A stretch of DNA of 64,000 nt from Trichocoleus sp. FACHB-46 (lineage in GTDB: Bacteria; Cyanobacteriota; Cyanobacteriia; FACHB-46). The notes under the pieces are model-generated. The model worked only from the letters and a program-made list of their open reading frames with translations, searched no databases and had not been told where the DNA came from. Position numbers and translations under genes: made by a program. Positions within the stretch are counted from its first letter, which is position 1; every line of letters begins with the position of its first letter. The stretch spans positions 310,001-374,000 of the forward strand of contig NZ_JACJOD010000006.1 in the NCBI RefSeq assembly GCF_014695385.1, written 5' to 3'. Of this stretch, positions 42,259 to 51,940 are shown one piece after another.

Positions 42259-44733
42259 TTAGAGCCGTGGCAAAATTTCAGGTAATAAATGACCTGGTAA
42301 TAGAGATAGCGCTAAGTTCTGGCCTTGCAGACCACACTCGCTGTAAAAAGCCCGTACCGTTTGCAGGACATAGCCTAGCGCTGTTTGGTAAAAATCAGGT
42401 TGGTGCTGCCATCCTTGTAATGCTTGCAGATGGTGACGCAGAGACGCTTCTAAATGAGCAGACTTAGCAGGCACCGGAATAGCGCCCGCCTGATCGGTTG
42501 CCACTTGGTAATGGGCTAAACCTAGGTTGTTGTGAGTTGCGAACACGTCAAAGGTCAGTTTAGCGCCAGCACCATTAGGCGTTTGGTTTATTTGTTCAAC
42601 GATGGCTAAAGCTGCTTCGTAGGCTACGATCGCGGACCGTAAAGCTTGTTGTTGAGCTTCTGGTTGTTCTTTGGAACGGCTAGCCAGGTGCCAATAAGCG
42701 GTGCCCAAATTGTTTTGAGTCGCTGCATAGGCAGCAGGATTAACTTCTACGGTGCGGTAAATTAAGGCGATGCGGTAGCAACTAATCGCCAAATTGAGAA
42801 ACTCTTCCGGTTGCTCATGCTGGGCTAAATTCCAATAAGCCGTGCCCAAATTGTTTTGGATCATGGCGTAATGCAACGGCTCCTGCTCTGGGTTGTAGAA
42901 GCTGAGTGACTCGGTGTAAGCAACGATGGCCTGCTTCAGATGTAGGGCAGGTTGATGGTGTTGTGCCAAGTGCCAGTAAGCCGTACCCAGGTTATTTTGG
43001 GTGGAAGCATACTTCAAAGGTTCTACGTCTGGTTTGCGATGTCGCAACGCTTCCTCGTAAGCTGTGATCGAGCATTGTAGGTTCTCGATCGGCTCCCGGT
43101 AGCGAGCTAAATCTCCATAGGCGGCTCCCAAATTATTCTGAATCATGGCGTAGGATTGCGGTTGCTGCTCAGAACTTACCTGAGTCAGCGCCAGGTGATA
43201 GGCCGCGATGCCTTGCTCTAAATAAGGCAACCGTTGTTCCGGGTTGGGCGGAAATCGGGACAACATCCAGTAGAGATTGCCTAAGTCGTTGAGAATATCC
43301 GGAACTAAAGCCGAAGACTCTTCTAGGTGAATTAAAGCTTGCTCATAAGCTTGAATGGCGATCGCTAACTGTTGAGGAGAGTTGTGTCCTTGCTCAATGC
43401 GATCGCGATAAAAATTACCAAGAGTGCGATAGGTGACAGCTAACCCTGTAGTTTCTGCTTGTTGTTGATGTAACTGCTCTAGATGCCGCAACATCCGCAA
43501 AGGCGGAAAGTCTTCTAGAGCAGCCACTAAAGGGGCAGGCAAGGTAGCACTAAGACGAGAGAGAGACGGAACCGGAGCATTGGCTCGTAGCGCTGTTGCC
43601 CCCCCAATCTCTTGAATTGCCGCTGTCAGAACTAAATTGACAAGTTCCGGCGCAATCGATGGAAGAGGAGCTTCTGTAGGTGCATTGTCTAACTCTGATG
43701 AGTTCGCTGCTGGAGCGGTAATCGATGGGGATTGAGGCTCTGTAGCAACCGTACGCAGCGGCTGCGGTTCTGAGGCGGGTGATTCTGAGTGAAATCCAGA
43801 GCGGGCAGGCAGGCTGTTGGCTGTAACCTGGTTGGTTGGCGCGGCAGCAGTCGGAACGTGAACGCTCCAGGAGTTGGGTGGAGGAGAACCTAGGTCGGCA
43901 GTCAGACGATCGCCTGTACTTTCTGTTGTGTTTGCTGGAGCTACTGTGGTTTCTAGGTCATCCACCAGATCTCCAAAGGCCAACTCATCAGCCAATAAAT
44001 CCCGTAAACTAATGGGCACATCTACAGGTTTCTGATTGGCAGGCGTAACTGGAGGATGGGCAACGTCAGAAGTAGACACGATCGCTGGCTGGGGACGCTT
44101 CGGCGTTGGCTGATGAGTGAGAGCTACTTGGTCTGAATGACGGCGCTTGGGTTGTTCAGAAACGACTGAAAGTGGTGTAGGTTCTCCGACAAACTCAAAC
44201 ACGCCAGTCCGCCAACCCCAAAACTCCGGGGCAGACTGTTGAATGGCTCGAAACCAGGGATGCGGCACCCATAACAACAAACTAGCCTCTAAAGTGGGCA
44301 AGCTGCGATCGCACCCTTGTAGATAGCTGAGAAACAACCGCTGTACCGCAGCCGATTGTCGCGTCAGTCGCTCAGTCCCCAAGATTTGGAAGCTAGGGGT
44401 CGGTGGCTCTGTTCCTGATCCCTTGGGTAAAGGATGACGAGCTAGCCACTGAGTCACCTGAGCGATCGGATTAGGATCGTTGAGATTGAGGTTGAGCGTA
44501 ACCAGTCGGGGATAATCTGAAGCAAGCCCAGCCTCTTCAGGGTGACGCGTGGTTGTCGAAGCAGCGGGATAGGCGAGTTCCGCATGGAGCCGAGCCGCCA
44601 AGCGATTTCGTAGGGCTAGATCATCGCAGACCGCCACAAAAATTTGACGGCGTAAGTGTAAACTCAGCGCTCGTTTTAAACGCTGGTAACTCTGCCGATT
44701 CAAATGTGAACTGGTTTGATTCGGCCCAGTCAT
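42259..44733 (-). CDS. Tetratricopeptide-repeat protein
   Basis: This protein of about 824 residues has an N-terminal segment (RLKRALSLHLRRQIFVAVCDDL) resembling the start of a family of cyanobacterial TPR proteins. A Pro/Ser/Ala-rich linker (about 220-370) follows. The C-terminal half contains at least six TPR-like repeats with the recurring core QNNLGTAYWHLAQH, spaced about 45 residues apart. TPR arrays bind partner proteins. ATG 44733 is preferred; a GTG at 44814 would add 27 residues. It is convergent with the Usp-like gene (28-bp gap). The partner and role are unknown. Confidence 0.85.
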   Translation of the reverse strand: MTGPNQTSSHLNRQSYQRLKRALSLHLRRQIFVAVCDDLALRNRLAARLHAELAYPAASTTTRHPEEAGLASDYPRLVTLNLNLNDPNPIAQVTQWLARHPLPKGSGTEPPTPSFQILGTERLTRQSAAVQRLFLSYLQGCDRSLPTLEASLLLWVPHPWFRAIQQSAPEFWGWRTGVFEFVGEPTPLSVVSEQPKRRHSDQVALTHQPTPKRPQPAIVSTSDVAHPPVTPANQKPVDVPISLRDLLADELAFGDLVDDLETTVAPANTTESTGDRLTADLGSPPPNSWSVHVPTAAAPTNQVTANSLPARSGFHSESPASEPQPLRTVATEPQSPSITAPAANSSELDNAPTEAPLPSIAPELVNLVLTAAIQEIGGATALRANAPVPSLSRLSATLPAPLVAALEDFPPLRMLRHLEQLHQQQAETTGLAVTYRTLGNFYRDRIEQGHNSPQQLAIAIQAYEQALIHLEESSALVPDILNDLGNLYWMLSRFPPNPEQRLPYLEQGIAAYHLALTQVSSEQQPQSYAMIQNNLGAAYGDLARYREPIENLQCSITAYEEALRHRKPDVEPLKYASTQNNLGTAYWHLAQHHQPALHLKQAIVAYTESLSFYNPEQEPLHYAMIQNNLGTAYWNLAQHEQPEEFLNLAISCYRIALIYRTVEVNPAAYAATQNNLGTAYWHLASRSKEQPEAQQQALRSAIVAYEAALAIVEQINQTPNGAGAKLTFDVFATHNNLGLAHYQVATDQAGAIPVPAKSAHLEASLRHHLQALQGWQHQPDFYQTALGYVLQTVRAFYSECGLQGQNLALSLLPGHLLPEILPRL

Positions 44734-44995
44734 GCGGAGCAATGGGGAGTGGCGATCAGCTAGTTGCACCAACAATACCCTTAATCGTGGCGAGGAAATC
44801 TGGAGGTATAACACTCTTCAAATTCCTCAAGCTCGATTCAGGACTAAAGCTTGATTTTGACGAACTTTTAATGTACAGCGATCGCGCTAAACGTCTTCCT
44901 ATCGCAGCCAACCATAGCAAAAAGCCAGGTTGCTCATAAAATAAGCAGCACCTGACTCAGGTTTATATTTATGAAAGCTTTAAAGCTGATTTTTT

Positions 44996-45175
44996 CTAGC
45001 CTAGGTTGGATACGGAGAAGGCGACAAAGACGAGCCCACCGACTAAAACCATTCCTAAAGCTCCCAAAATGAGGGAGTTTCTTTGTTGGGATTTAGTGGG
45101 TGGTTCTGCTTGATACATCTTCGGCTCAACAGCGAAGTTATTTAAGCGTCCACCTTCCTCGGTCGTATAACGCAT
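44996..45175 (-). CDS. psb34: Photosystem II assembly protein Psb34 (Ssl1498-like)
   Basis: This 59-residue single-helix thylakoid protein has the N-terminus MRYTTEEGGRLNNFAVEPKMY, a very strong match to the Ssl1498/Psb34 family. It is related to high-light-inducible proteins and attaches to photosystem II during assembly, near CP47. The membrane helix is SLILGALGMVLVGGLVFVAF (about residues 34-53). The ATG at 45175 has GAGGG 8 nt upstream; a TTG six bases earlier is less likely. It lies downstream of the ThiO-ThiG gene with a 103-bp gap and is probably transcribed separately. Confidence 0.93.
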   Translation of the reverse strand: MRYTTEEGGRLNNFAVEPKMYQAEPPTKSQQRNSLILGALGMVLVGGLVFVAFSVSNLG

Positions 45176-45278
45176 GAACAAAACCCTCAGTTTTTGTATT
45201 AACTAACAGTAACAAAAATTAGGAAAATACTCTCGCTCCTAAGTTAGAAACTGGAAAATGCTCAAATTTAGTTCGGAT

Positions 45279-47318
45279 TTACTGAGTGATGGTTCCTGTG
45301 AGGGGTGAGCTAGCGCTGGCGTGGCTTTTCACCGGAATACGACCTGCTAGGTAAGCCAATCGACCTGCTTCGGCAGCCAAACCCATCGCTCTAGCCATTG
45401 CTACAGGATTTTGCGCTTCAGCGATCGCGGTGTTAATCAGTAAAGCTGAAGCCCCCATTTCCATTGCTTGGGCGGCTTCACTGGGTGCCCCTAAACCTGC
45501 ATCTACGACGACAGGCACTTGGGCATTCTCAATAATGATTTGGATATTGGCAGCATTTTTGATGCCCTGCCCAGAGCCAATCGGCGAACCCAAAGGCATC
45601 ACCGTCGCACATCCCACTTCTTCTAATCGCTTGGCTAGGAGTGGGTCAGCATTGATGTAGGGTAACACGGCAAACCCTTCTTTAACCAATTGTTCGGCTG
45701 CTTCTAGAGTGCCGATGGGGTCGGGTAGCAGGTACTTGGTATCTGGAATCACTTCCAATTTGACAAAGTTGTTGTCTTCCTGGCCCAAGAGTTTTGCCAT
45801 TTCTCGGCCTAAACGGGCAACTCGGATCGCTTCCTCTGCGGTTTTGCAGCCTGCGGTGTTGGGCAACATCCAAATTTTGCTCCAGTCCAGTGCTTCGGCT
45901 AAGCCTTCATGGCCTGGGGCTTTAGTTTGTACTCGTCGCACCGCCACGGTGACAATTTCACAGCCACTCGCCACGACACTCTGCTGCATGTCCGCAATGC
46001 TGCGATACTTGCCAGTCCCCGTCATCAAGCGGGAGTGAAAGGATCGCCCAGCAATCACTAAGGGGCTATCTAGCGTCGTGATATCGGCTTGAGCTAAGGC
46101 AGGAACAGCGTGAGTCAACACAGAATTAGACCTTGGGAGAACGTGGGTGGAAGAACTAAGGGCAGCAGGAGTTGAGGAAGCTGCCAACGAAGCAGGGGGA
46201 GTTGAGGGTTTCGTTTGATGAAAGCGCTGCCAACTAAAATGCTCTAGTAATGGATCGGGTTGTTGTGCGATCGCATCGGCAATCAGTTGAGCTGTAATTG
46301 GTGCCAGCAAAATGCCGTTGCGGTAGTGCCCGGTAGCGAGTAGCAGGTTAGTGCAAGCACTCGCCCCTAGAATCGGCAATTCATCTGGAGTTGCAGGCCG
46401 AAAGCCCCACCATAACTCTTGTAAAGCAAAATCTTGTAGGGCTGGATACAGCCGGATCGCTCGTGCCAGTAACTCTTGAACGCCTGCGGGGGTGTTGTTG
46501 GGGGTAAAACCAACCTCCTCACTGGTGGCTCCAATAATAATCCGACCATCTTGGCGCGGCACGATATACAAATCGGAGCCAAACAAAACTCGTCGTAAAG
46601 GTAACCCTGCGGCTGAGTCGGGTGACTGAACAGCTAACATTTGGCCTTTGCGAGGCTGCACTGGAATTGGCAACAGTTCATTCGACCAAGCCCCTGTGGC
46701 TAAGACATAATGCTTGGCTTGCCAATCTCCCACCGAAGTTTGGACGCTGACGACTTGGCGTTGCTGCTGCTGAATTGCTTGGACGCTGACGCCATCCTGA
46801 ATACTCACGCCGAGGGTTTGGGCAGCAATCCATAGCGTTTGGGTGAGGGCGCGGTTATCCACTTGAGCATCCTCTGGAAACCACCAACCACCCATCACAT
46901 CTGAGCCTAGCCCCGCCTGATATTGGTGAATCACAGCTTGATCTAGCCATTGAGCTTCGGTTCCGGAGGCTCGGGCGATCGCGGCTGCCTCTCTTAAATC
47001 TGTCCGTTCTGCCTCGGCTGCATAGACAGGAGCCAAGATACCACAAGGCCAATAACCTGTTGAAGCTCCGGTTAGTTCCTCCAGCTTGCGAATCCAGTTG
47101 GGATACAGTTGGCGCGATCGCAAGCACAGTTCCAGCATCGGGCCTAGGGGGATGCCTTCGGCTTGAGGCGCTAACATCCCGGCGGCGGCGTGAGCGGCGG
47201 CTTGCTTAAAATCACGGCTGAGAATGGTTACCGTAGCTCCTCGCAATTTCAGCTCAATCGCGATCGCAAGGCCGACGATACCGCCGCCAATGATGAGAAC
47301 GTCACTGGTTGTATTCAT
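45279..47318 (-). CDS. thiO/thiG: ThiO-ThiG fusion: glycine oxidase and thiazole synthase
   Basis: This 679-residue bifunctional enzyme makes the thiazole half of thiamine. Residues about 1-370 are FAD-dependent glycine oxidase (ThiO), with [19 protein letters not shown] and the C-terminal [14 protein letters not shown]; it makes dehydroglycine. A linker rich in Ala, Ser and Pro (about 370-415) joins residues about 420-670, ThiG, with [33 protein letters not shown] and [19 protein letters not shown]. This fusion is known in cyanobacteria and lets the reactive imine pass between domains. The ATG at 47318 opens the FAD motif. Confidence 0.96.
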   Translation of the reverse strand: MNTTSDVLIIGGGIVGLAIAIELKLRGATVTILSRDFKQAAAHAAAGMLAPQAEGIPLGPMLELCLRSRQLYPNWIRKLEELTGASTGYWPCGILAPVYAAEAERTDLREAAAIARASGTEAQWLDQAVIHQYQAGLGSDVMGGWWFPEDAQVDNRALTQTLWIAAQTLGVSIQDGVSVQAIQQQQRQVVSVQTSVGDWQAKHYVLATGAWSNELLPIPVQPRKGQMLAVQSPDSAAGLPLRRVLFGSDLYIVPRQDGRIIIGATSEEVGFTPNNTPAGVQELLARAIRLYPALQDFALQELWWGFRPATPDELPILGASACTNLLLATGHYRNGILLAPITAQLIADAIAQQPDPLLEHFSWQRFHQTKPSTPPASLAASSTPAALSSSTHVLPRSNSVLTHAVPALAQADITTLDSPLVIAGRSFHSRLMTGTGKYRSIADMQQSVVASGCEIVTVAVRRVQTKAPGHEGLAEALDWSKIWMLPNTAGCKTAEEAIRVARLGREMAKLLGQEDNNFVKLEVIPDTKYLLPDPIGTLEAAEQLVKEGFAVLPYINADPLLAKRLEEVGCATVMPLGSPIGSGQGIKNAANIQIIIENAQVPVVVDAGLGAPSEAAQAMEMGASALLINTAIAEAQNPVAMARAMGLAAEAGRLAYLAGRIPVKSHASASSPLTGTITQ

Positions 47319-47354
47319 GCAAGCTGAAATTGAGTCACAATTACTAAGTCGTGA

Positions 47355-47720
47355 TTACCAAAGCGCTGGAACTGGCTTACTACCTGCGCCCGCAGCGCTA
47401 GGAGCAGTTGTCGTGCTGCCGCCACCAGCACTTGATCCGGCGGTGCCTGTAGCGGAAGTGCCACTGGGTTGGGTGGTTGTGGTGGTTGTGGTGCCAGCGG
47501 TACCAGTTTGGCTAGCAGGAGCAGAAGTGACAGGCTGATTGGTCGAGCGTTGAGTGGTTTGGCCCACACTCCGCACCTGAGTAGCAGGAGAAGCACTGGG
47601 GCTAGGACTTGCTGACCCGCCAATCTGTTGAGTCGAGTCACGAGCGCGCAAGGCAATGAATGCTCCCAGCAAGATAGCGAAAACTATCAGTCCAATCACA
47701 GCTTTTAGTAAGTCATTCAT
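47355..47720 (-). CDS. Hypothetical protein with membrane anchor and low-complexity tail
   Basis: This 121-residue protein has one membrane helix at residues 5-25 (LKAVIGLIVFAILLGAFIAL) and a Ser/Thr/Pro/Ala/Gly-rich tail, including a run of six Thr. The tail has no fold and is probably periplasmic or lumenal. It lies between thiO/G (36 bp away) and the ferredoxin gene on the same strand, so the three may be co-transcribed. No function can be assigned. Confidence 0.65.
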   Translation of the reverse strand: MNDLLKAVIGLIVFAILLGAFIALRARDSTQQIGGSASPSPSASPATQVRSVGQTTQRSTNQPVTSAPASQTGTAGTTTTTTTQPSGTSATGTAGSSAGGGSTTTAPSAAGAGSKPVPALW

Positions 47721-47752
47721 TGGTGTTTTTCTTCCCCAAACCTCTCTTCAGT

Positions 47753-48091
47753 CTATCCCTCTGGAGTCCAGAGCGGTTGAGTGCCTTGGCCCCAAAATCC
47801 ATCAAACTTAGTGACTCGCACATCCCCTAGTACTTTGGTTTGACAAGCTAGTCGGCGGTTTTGGTTAGTGTCATGGGGTGGCAAAGACCGCCGAGTGCGA
47901 TCGCGCCAATTGGGTTTTGAGACTTCCCCCTCGACCTCAACGGCACAAGTGCCACAGCTTCCTAAACCATGACAGTTGATGAAGCTGGCGTTGCCATTAT
48001 GCAAAGCAACGCTATTTTGAAGCAAAACCTGACGGAGATTGGCTCCGCGATCGCAGATAAAAATTTTTCCTTGAGCTGTAACCTGCGGCAT
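47753..48091 (-). CDS. [2Fe-2S] ferredoxin-like protein
   Basis: This 112-residue plant-type ferredoxin fold has cluster ligands C40, C46 and C49 (CHGLGSCGTC) and C83 (RRLACQT). The Cys spacing CX5CX2C differs slightly from the usual CX4CX2C of photosynthetic PetF, as seen in the more diverged 'ferredoxin-like' cyanobacterial group, so it is not the main photosynthetic ferredoxin. An insert of about 33 residues, rich in Arg and Pro, lies before C83. Its ATG at 48091 diverges from cimA. The electron partner is unknown. Confidence 0.87.
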   Translation of the reverse strand: MPQVTAQGKIFICDRGANLRQVLLQNSVALHNGNASFINCHGLGSCGTCAVEVEGEVSKPNWRDRTRRSLPPHDTNQNRRLACQTKVLGDVRVTKFDGFWGQGTQPLWTPEG

Positions 48092-48199
48092 GATTTTAAG
48101 CTGTGCGAACCAACGATTGTCTTACAGCTTTAAAGTTTAAATTTCTTTACGCTTTTTGAAACGCGTTTATTCCATCCTTCCTCTGCTTTGGCTGCTTCC

Positions 48200-49858
48200 A
48201 TGACCTCACAACCTTCTCCCCAACTCTGGATTTATGACACTACCCTGCGGGACGGTGCCCAACGCGAAGGGTTATCTCTATCCCTAGAAGATAAACTCCG
48301 CATTGCTCGGCAACTCGACCAACTGGGAGTGCCGTTTATTGAGGGAGGCTGGCCCGGAGCGAATCCTAAGGATGTGCAGTTCTTTTGGCAAATCAAAGAA
48401 GCACCACTGGCTCAGGCAGAAGTTGTGGCGTTTTGCTTTACTCGCCGTCCCGGAAGAACCGCTGCAACTGATCCCATGTTGCAACCCTTACTAGCCGCAG
48501 GTACCCATTGGGTCACGATCGTCGGAAAATCTTGGGATTTGCATGTGACTGAAGGACTGAAAACCACGCTGGCCGAAAATCTAGCGATGATTCAGGACAC
48601 GATCGCCTACCTTCGCAGCCAGGAGCGACGGGTGATATACGATGCAGAGCATTGGTTTGATGGCTACAAGCACAACCCTGACTACGCGATCGAGACGCTA
48701 GAAACCGCGATCGCGGCAGGAGCGGAGTGGTTAGTTTTGTGTGACACCAACGGCGGAACCTTGCCGCACGAAATTAGTCAGATTGTGCGAGAGGTCAAGC
48801 AGCGCTTAAGGGAGCGTCGAGTCGCTCAAAACGCGGATTTCCACGCTCCCTTACCCCCCTTGGGTATTCACACCCACAACGACACAGAAATGGCGGTGGC
48901 CAATGCGATCGCGGCAGTAATGGAAGGGGCGCAGATGGTGCAGGGCACGATCAACGGCTATGGCGAACGCTGTGGCAATGCCAATCTTTGCTCTTTGATT
49001 CCCAACTTGCAATTGAAGCTGGGTTACTCCTGCCTACCTCCCGAAAAACTGACGACGTTAACGCAACTCAGCCGTTATGTCAGTGAAGTAGTAAACCTGG
49101 CTCCCGACGACCATGCTCCTTATGTGGGACTTTCGGCCTTTGCTCATAAAGGGGGCTTGCATGTCAGCGCTGTGGAACGCAATCCCATCACGTACGAGCA
49201 CATCCAGCCAGAGTTAGTCGGCAACAACCGCCGAATTGTGATTTCTGACCAAGCAGGTCTGAGCAATATTCTGGCAAAGGCGCGGAGCCTCGGTATCGAA
49301 CTCGACCCGCAAGACCCCACCTATCGCCAAATTCTGCAACACCTGAAAAATCTGGAGCACGAAGGGTATCAATTTGAGGCGGCAGAAGCCAGCTTTGAGT
49401 TGCTGATGCGCGAAGCATTGGGTCAACGGCAACCACCATTTGAACTCAAAAGCTGGCAAGTTCACTACCACATGATGCCCGACACCGACCCATCGCAGAG
49501 TTTGTCTTTGGCAACGGTGAAATTGGCAGTAGATGGCCAAGACATTCTCGAAGCAGCGGAAGGTAACGGCCCCGTCTCTGCACTGGATACAGCTTTGCGT
49601 AAAGCCCTAGTTAACTTCTATCCAGAAATTGAGAGTTTCTATCTCACCGACTACAAGGTGCGGATTTTGGATGGTGGGTCGGGCACCTCTGCTAAAACTC
49701 GCGTGCTGATTGAATCTAGCAACGGCTATCAACGCTGGACTACGGTGGGCGTTTCAACCAACATTCTGCAAGCGTCTTACCAAGCTGTGGTGGAAGGTTT
49801 GGAGTACGGCCTGCTACTGCAACACCAAGCTAAGGTACCCCTGACTACTTCTACCTAA
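48200..49858 (+). CDS. cimA: (R)-citramalate synthase
   Basis: This 552-residue enzyme condenses pyruvate and acetyl-CoA to citramalate, opening the threonine-independent route to isoleucine used by many cyanobacteria. The TIM-barrel domain begins IYDTTLRDGAQREG, and GIHTHNDTEMAVAN near residue 225 supplies metal-binding His. GYGERCGNANL is typical of the family. The C-terminal LeuA-type regulatory domain (about 405-545) suggests feedback inhibition by isoleucine. Length and style distinguish it from LeuA and NifV. ATG 48200 is chosen over TTG 48188. It ends 4 bp from the convergent ZIP gene. Confidence 0.92.
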   Translation: MTSQPSPQLWIYDTTLRDGAQREGLSLSLEDKLRIARQLDQLGVPFIEGGWPGANPKDVQFFWQIKEAPLAQAEVVAFCFTRRPGRTAATDPMLQPLLAAGTHWVTIVGKSWDLHVTEGLKTTLAENLAMIQDTIAYLRSQERRVIYDAEHWFDGYKHNPDYAIETLETAIAAGAEWLVLCDTNGGTLPHEISQIVREVKQRLRERRVAQNADFHAPLPPLGIHTHNDTEMAVANAIAAVMEGAQMVQGTINGYGERCGNANLCSLIPNLQLKLGYSCLPPEKLTTLTQLSRYVSEVVNLAPDDHAPYVGLSAFAHKGGLHVSAVERNPITYEHIQPELVGNNRRIVISDQAGLSNILAKARSLGIELDPQDPTYRQILQHLKNLEHEGYQFEAAEASFELLMREALGQRQPPFELKSWQVHYHMMPDTDPSQSLSLATVKLAVDGQDILEAAEGNGPVSALDTALRKALVNFYPEIESFYLTDYKVRILDGGSGTSAKTRVLIESSNGYQRWTTVGVSTNILQASYQAVVEGLEYGLLLQHQAKVPLTTST

Positions 49859-49862
49859 GCAG

Positions 49863-50657
49863 TTAGCCCAAGGTGACATCTAGAAACATCATGGAAACGA
49901 AGCCGAGGATGACCCCAAAGGTTGCGCCTTTTTCGTAACCGAGGCGATGGGACTCTGGAATAATTTCATCGCTGATCACAAACAGCATGGTTCCTGCCGC
50001 AAACGCCATTGCCCAAGGCAAAATCGGTTTGGCAACGGAAACCACACCTGCGCCGATCGCGCCACCCACAGGCTCTACTAAGCCAGTCATCAGAGCCACT
50101 AGCAGGGCCGTCCATTTAGAATATTTCTCACCAACTAAGGCTAAGGCAACGACGAAGCCTTCGGGCATATTTTGCAGCCCAATTCCGGTAGCGAGGGTGA
50201 TGCCGTTGGCTAGAGTTTCGCCACCAAAACCCACTCCTACCGCTAATCCTTCAGGGAAATTATGAATGGTAATCGCAATAATAAAGAGCCAAATCCGCTT
50301 TAAGCTCGCCGGATTGGCACCTTCTGGGCCCTTAATAAAATGCTCGTGAGGAGAATAGCGATGGCTGAGACAGAGAAACAATCCACCTAGAATTATCCCC
50401 ACGGTAACGATCGAGGCTGCTACCACTTCGCTACCTGTCTGCTCCGTTGCGGCTTCAATCCCTGGAATTACCAAGGAAAATGAAGTCGCAGCTAGCATCA
50501 CCCCTGCGCCAAACCCCATCAAAGCCCCTTGAAACTTCTGGGTAACTTTGCTCAAGAATAGGATAGGTAAGGCTCCGACCCCTGTGGCCAGTCCTGCGAG
50601 CAGACTGCCGAGCAATCCCAGATAAAACACTGGTAGTTGAGCAAAGCTGTGGAGCAT
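49863..50657 (-). CDS. ZIP-family metal transporter
   Basis: This 264-residue membrane protein has about eight helices and belongs to the ZIP family, which imports Zn2+, Fe2+ or similar divalent metals. The metal site in helices 4-5 is visible as HNFPEGLAVGVG and NMPEGFVVALAL. A short His-containing segment (SHRYSPHEHF) lies between helices 3 and 4. The longest open frame starts at 50801 but overlaps the upstream gene and lacks family similarity there; the ATG at 50657 gives a normal ZIP start. Metal specificity is not predictable. Confidence 0.9.
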   Translation of the reverse strand: MLHSFAQLPVFYLGLLGSLLAGLATGVGALPILFLSKVTQKFQGALMGFGAGVMLAATSFSLVIPGIEAATEQTGSEVVAASIVTVGIILGGLFLCLSHRYSPHEHFIKGPEGANPASLKRIWLFIIAITIHNFPEGLAVGVGFGGETLANGITLATGIGLQNMPEGFVVALALVGEKYSKWTALLVALMTGLVEPVGGAIGAGVVSVAKPILPWAMAFAAGTMLFVISDEIIPESHRLGYEKGATFGVILGFVSMMFLDVTLG

Positions 50658-50689
50658 GGGGTAAAGCCAGAAGAGATTAACGAGATGGG

Positions 50690-51940
50690 CTAAGCCTGGG
50701 TGTAGCTCCGCCCTCGCCACTGAATAGAGGTTTGAGTAGACGAGAGAAAGATGCGGAGTACAGCCAAGGGATCGGCTAAAGGAGAGAGCCAAAAAAGCCA
50801 AGCTGCTTTAGCTTGTGTGAGGTCGTAAGACGGCGCGATCGCCCACAGCAATCCTATCCGCATGACTAACAAGCCCAGGTTTAAGCTTAAAGCCGCCACC
50901 ACAGGTAAAGAACCCATCCCCAGGCTAATCCAGCTCAGCAAAATCAGGGTTAAGGGTATTGGTAATCCCTGCACAGCGGCGAGTAGCCATAGATCACCCC
51001 AAATCTGACCACGGGCTGCCGCATCCTTGAGGTCGAGCGATCGCCCCCACTCGCGCCAAGTTTCTGCTGCTCCTTCGTACATTCGCACCTTCAGCAACTT
51101 CGAGCCATCAAAGAACCCCACCTTGGCTCCTTGAGCAGCCGCATGACGAGCCAGGGTGACATCATCACAGAAAGAGTTGCGAGCACTGCTGTAACCACCT
51201 AGCGCTGCCAAAACCGAGCGGCGACTGAGGAAGCATTGGCCATTCGCCATCACCCGCTCAACGGAATTGTTAGTTTCGCCAGCGGGACCGAAGCGATACA
51301 CCAACGTCATCAGCAGAGCGGGCTGTAACCACAGCTCTCCCGGATACTTGAGGATGAATTGAGGGGCTAGGGAGAGAATGTCGTAGCCTTCCGCGATCGC
51401 GGTCTTCACCAAACTGCTAACCAAGCCAGGGTTGAGGTACGTGTCGGCATCCACGCCCAGCACCCAATCGCTTTGTTCCGAGCTTTCGATGAAACCTGTA
51501 TGTAAAGCCCAAGGCCGTCCCACCCAACCTGGAGGTAAAGGATCATCCGTCAGCAACCGGAAGCGTGGATCAGCTTGACCCGCTCGTTTCACCAGATCTG
51601 GCGTGCCATCTTGGGAGCGGCTGTCCACCACCAAAACTTCTCGCACTTCGTAGCTTTGCTGACTCAAACTGGCGAGACAAGGCCCAATTCGTTCTGCTTC
51701 GTTGAGCGTAGGTACAACGATACTGACCTTTCCCAGCAGCTCTGGGCTAGGTTTCTGAGGCTGTAAGGGCGGGTGACGAGTAGGACCGCGCAGCAAACGG
51801 GACAGCAGAATCGCGACGGCGGGAATTTGTAGCAGCAGCAGGACAAGGGCGATCGCTCCTGTTACAGAACTATCTCCTTGTCCACTGAACGCTACTGGAG
51901 TCAAAGCGAACTCATGCAACAAGACGAAACTGAGATTCAC
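50690..51940 (-). CDS. cruG: Glycosyltransferase CruG-like (carotenoid 2'-O-glycosyltransferase)
   Basis: This 416-residue membrane-bound GT2 enzyme has an N-terminal helix (GAIALVLLLLQIPAVAILLSRL), a catalytic domain with VVPTLNEAERIGP, VLGVDADTY (DxD) and FCDDVTLARH, and C-terminal membrane helices (about 310-400). It overlaps the CruF-like gene by four bases. In Synechococcus PCC 7002 neighbouring cruF and cruG make myxol glycosides, with CruG adding the sugar to the 2'-hydroxyl. The assignment rests on this neighbourhood and the GT2 fold; sequence identity to CruG was not tested. Confidence 0.82.
   Translation of the reverse strand: MNLSFVLLHEFALTPVAFSGQGDSSVTGAIALVLLLLQIPAVAILLSRLLRGPTRHPPLQPQKPSPELLGKVSIVVPTLNEAERIGPCLASLSQQSYEVREVLVVDSRSQDGTPDLVKRAGQADPRFRLLTDDPLPPGWVGRPWALHTGFIESSEQSDWVLGVDADTYLNPGLVSSLVKTAIAEGYDILSLAPQFILKYPGELWLQPALLMTLVYRFGPAGETNNSVERVMANGQCFLSRRSVLAALGGYSSARNSFCDDVTLARHAAAQGAKVGFFDGSKLLKVRMYEGAAETWREWGRSLDLKDAAARGQIWGDLWLLAAVQGLPIPLTLILLSWISLGMGSLPVVAALSLNLGLLVMRIGLLWAIAPSYDLTQAKAAWLFWLSPLADPLAVLRIFLSSTQTSIQWRGRSYTQA

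Noticed and set aside
47315-47656. 113-residue frame overlapping the low-complexity gene at 47355-47720
   Set aside because: It is a Leu/Ala/Pro-rich shadow of the Ser/Thr-rich frame; the other frame has a proper N-terminal membrane helix and start.
50658-50801. Longer N-terminus of the ZIP transporter
   Set aside because: The extra 48 residues overlap the CruG-like gene and have no family similarity; the inner ATG gives the normal ZIP length.
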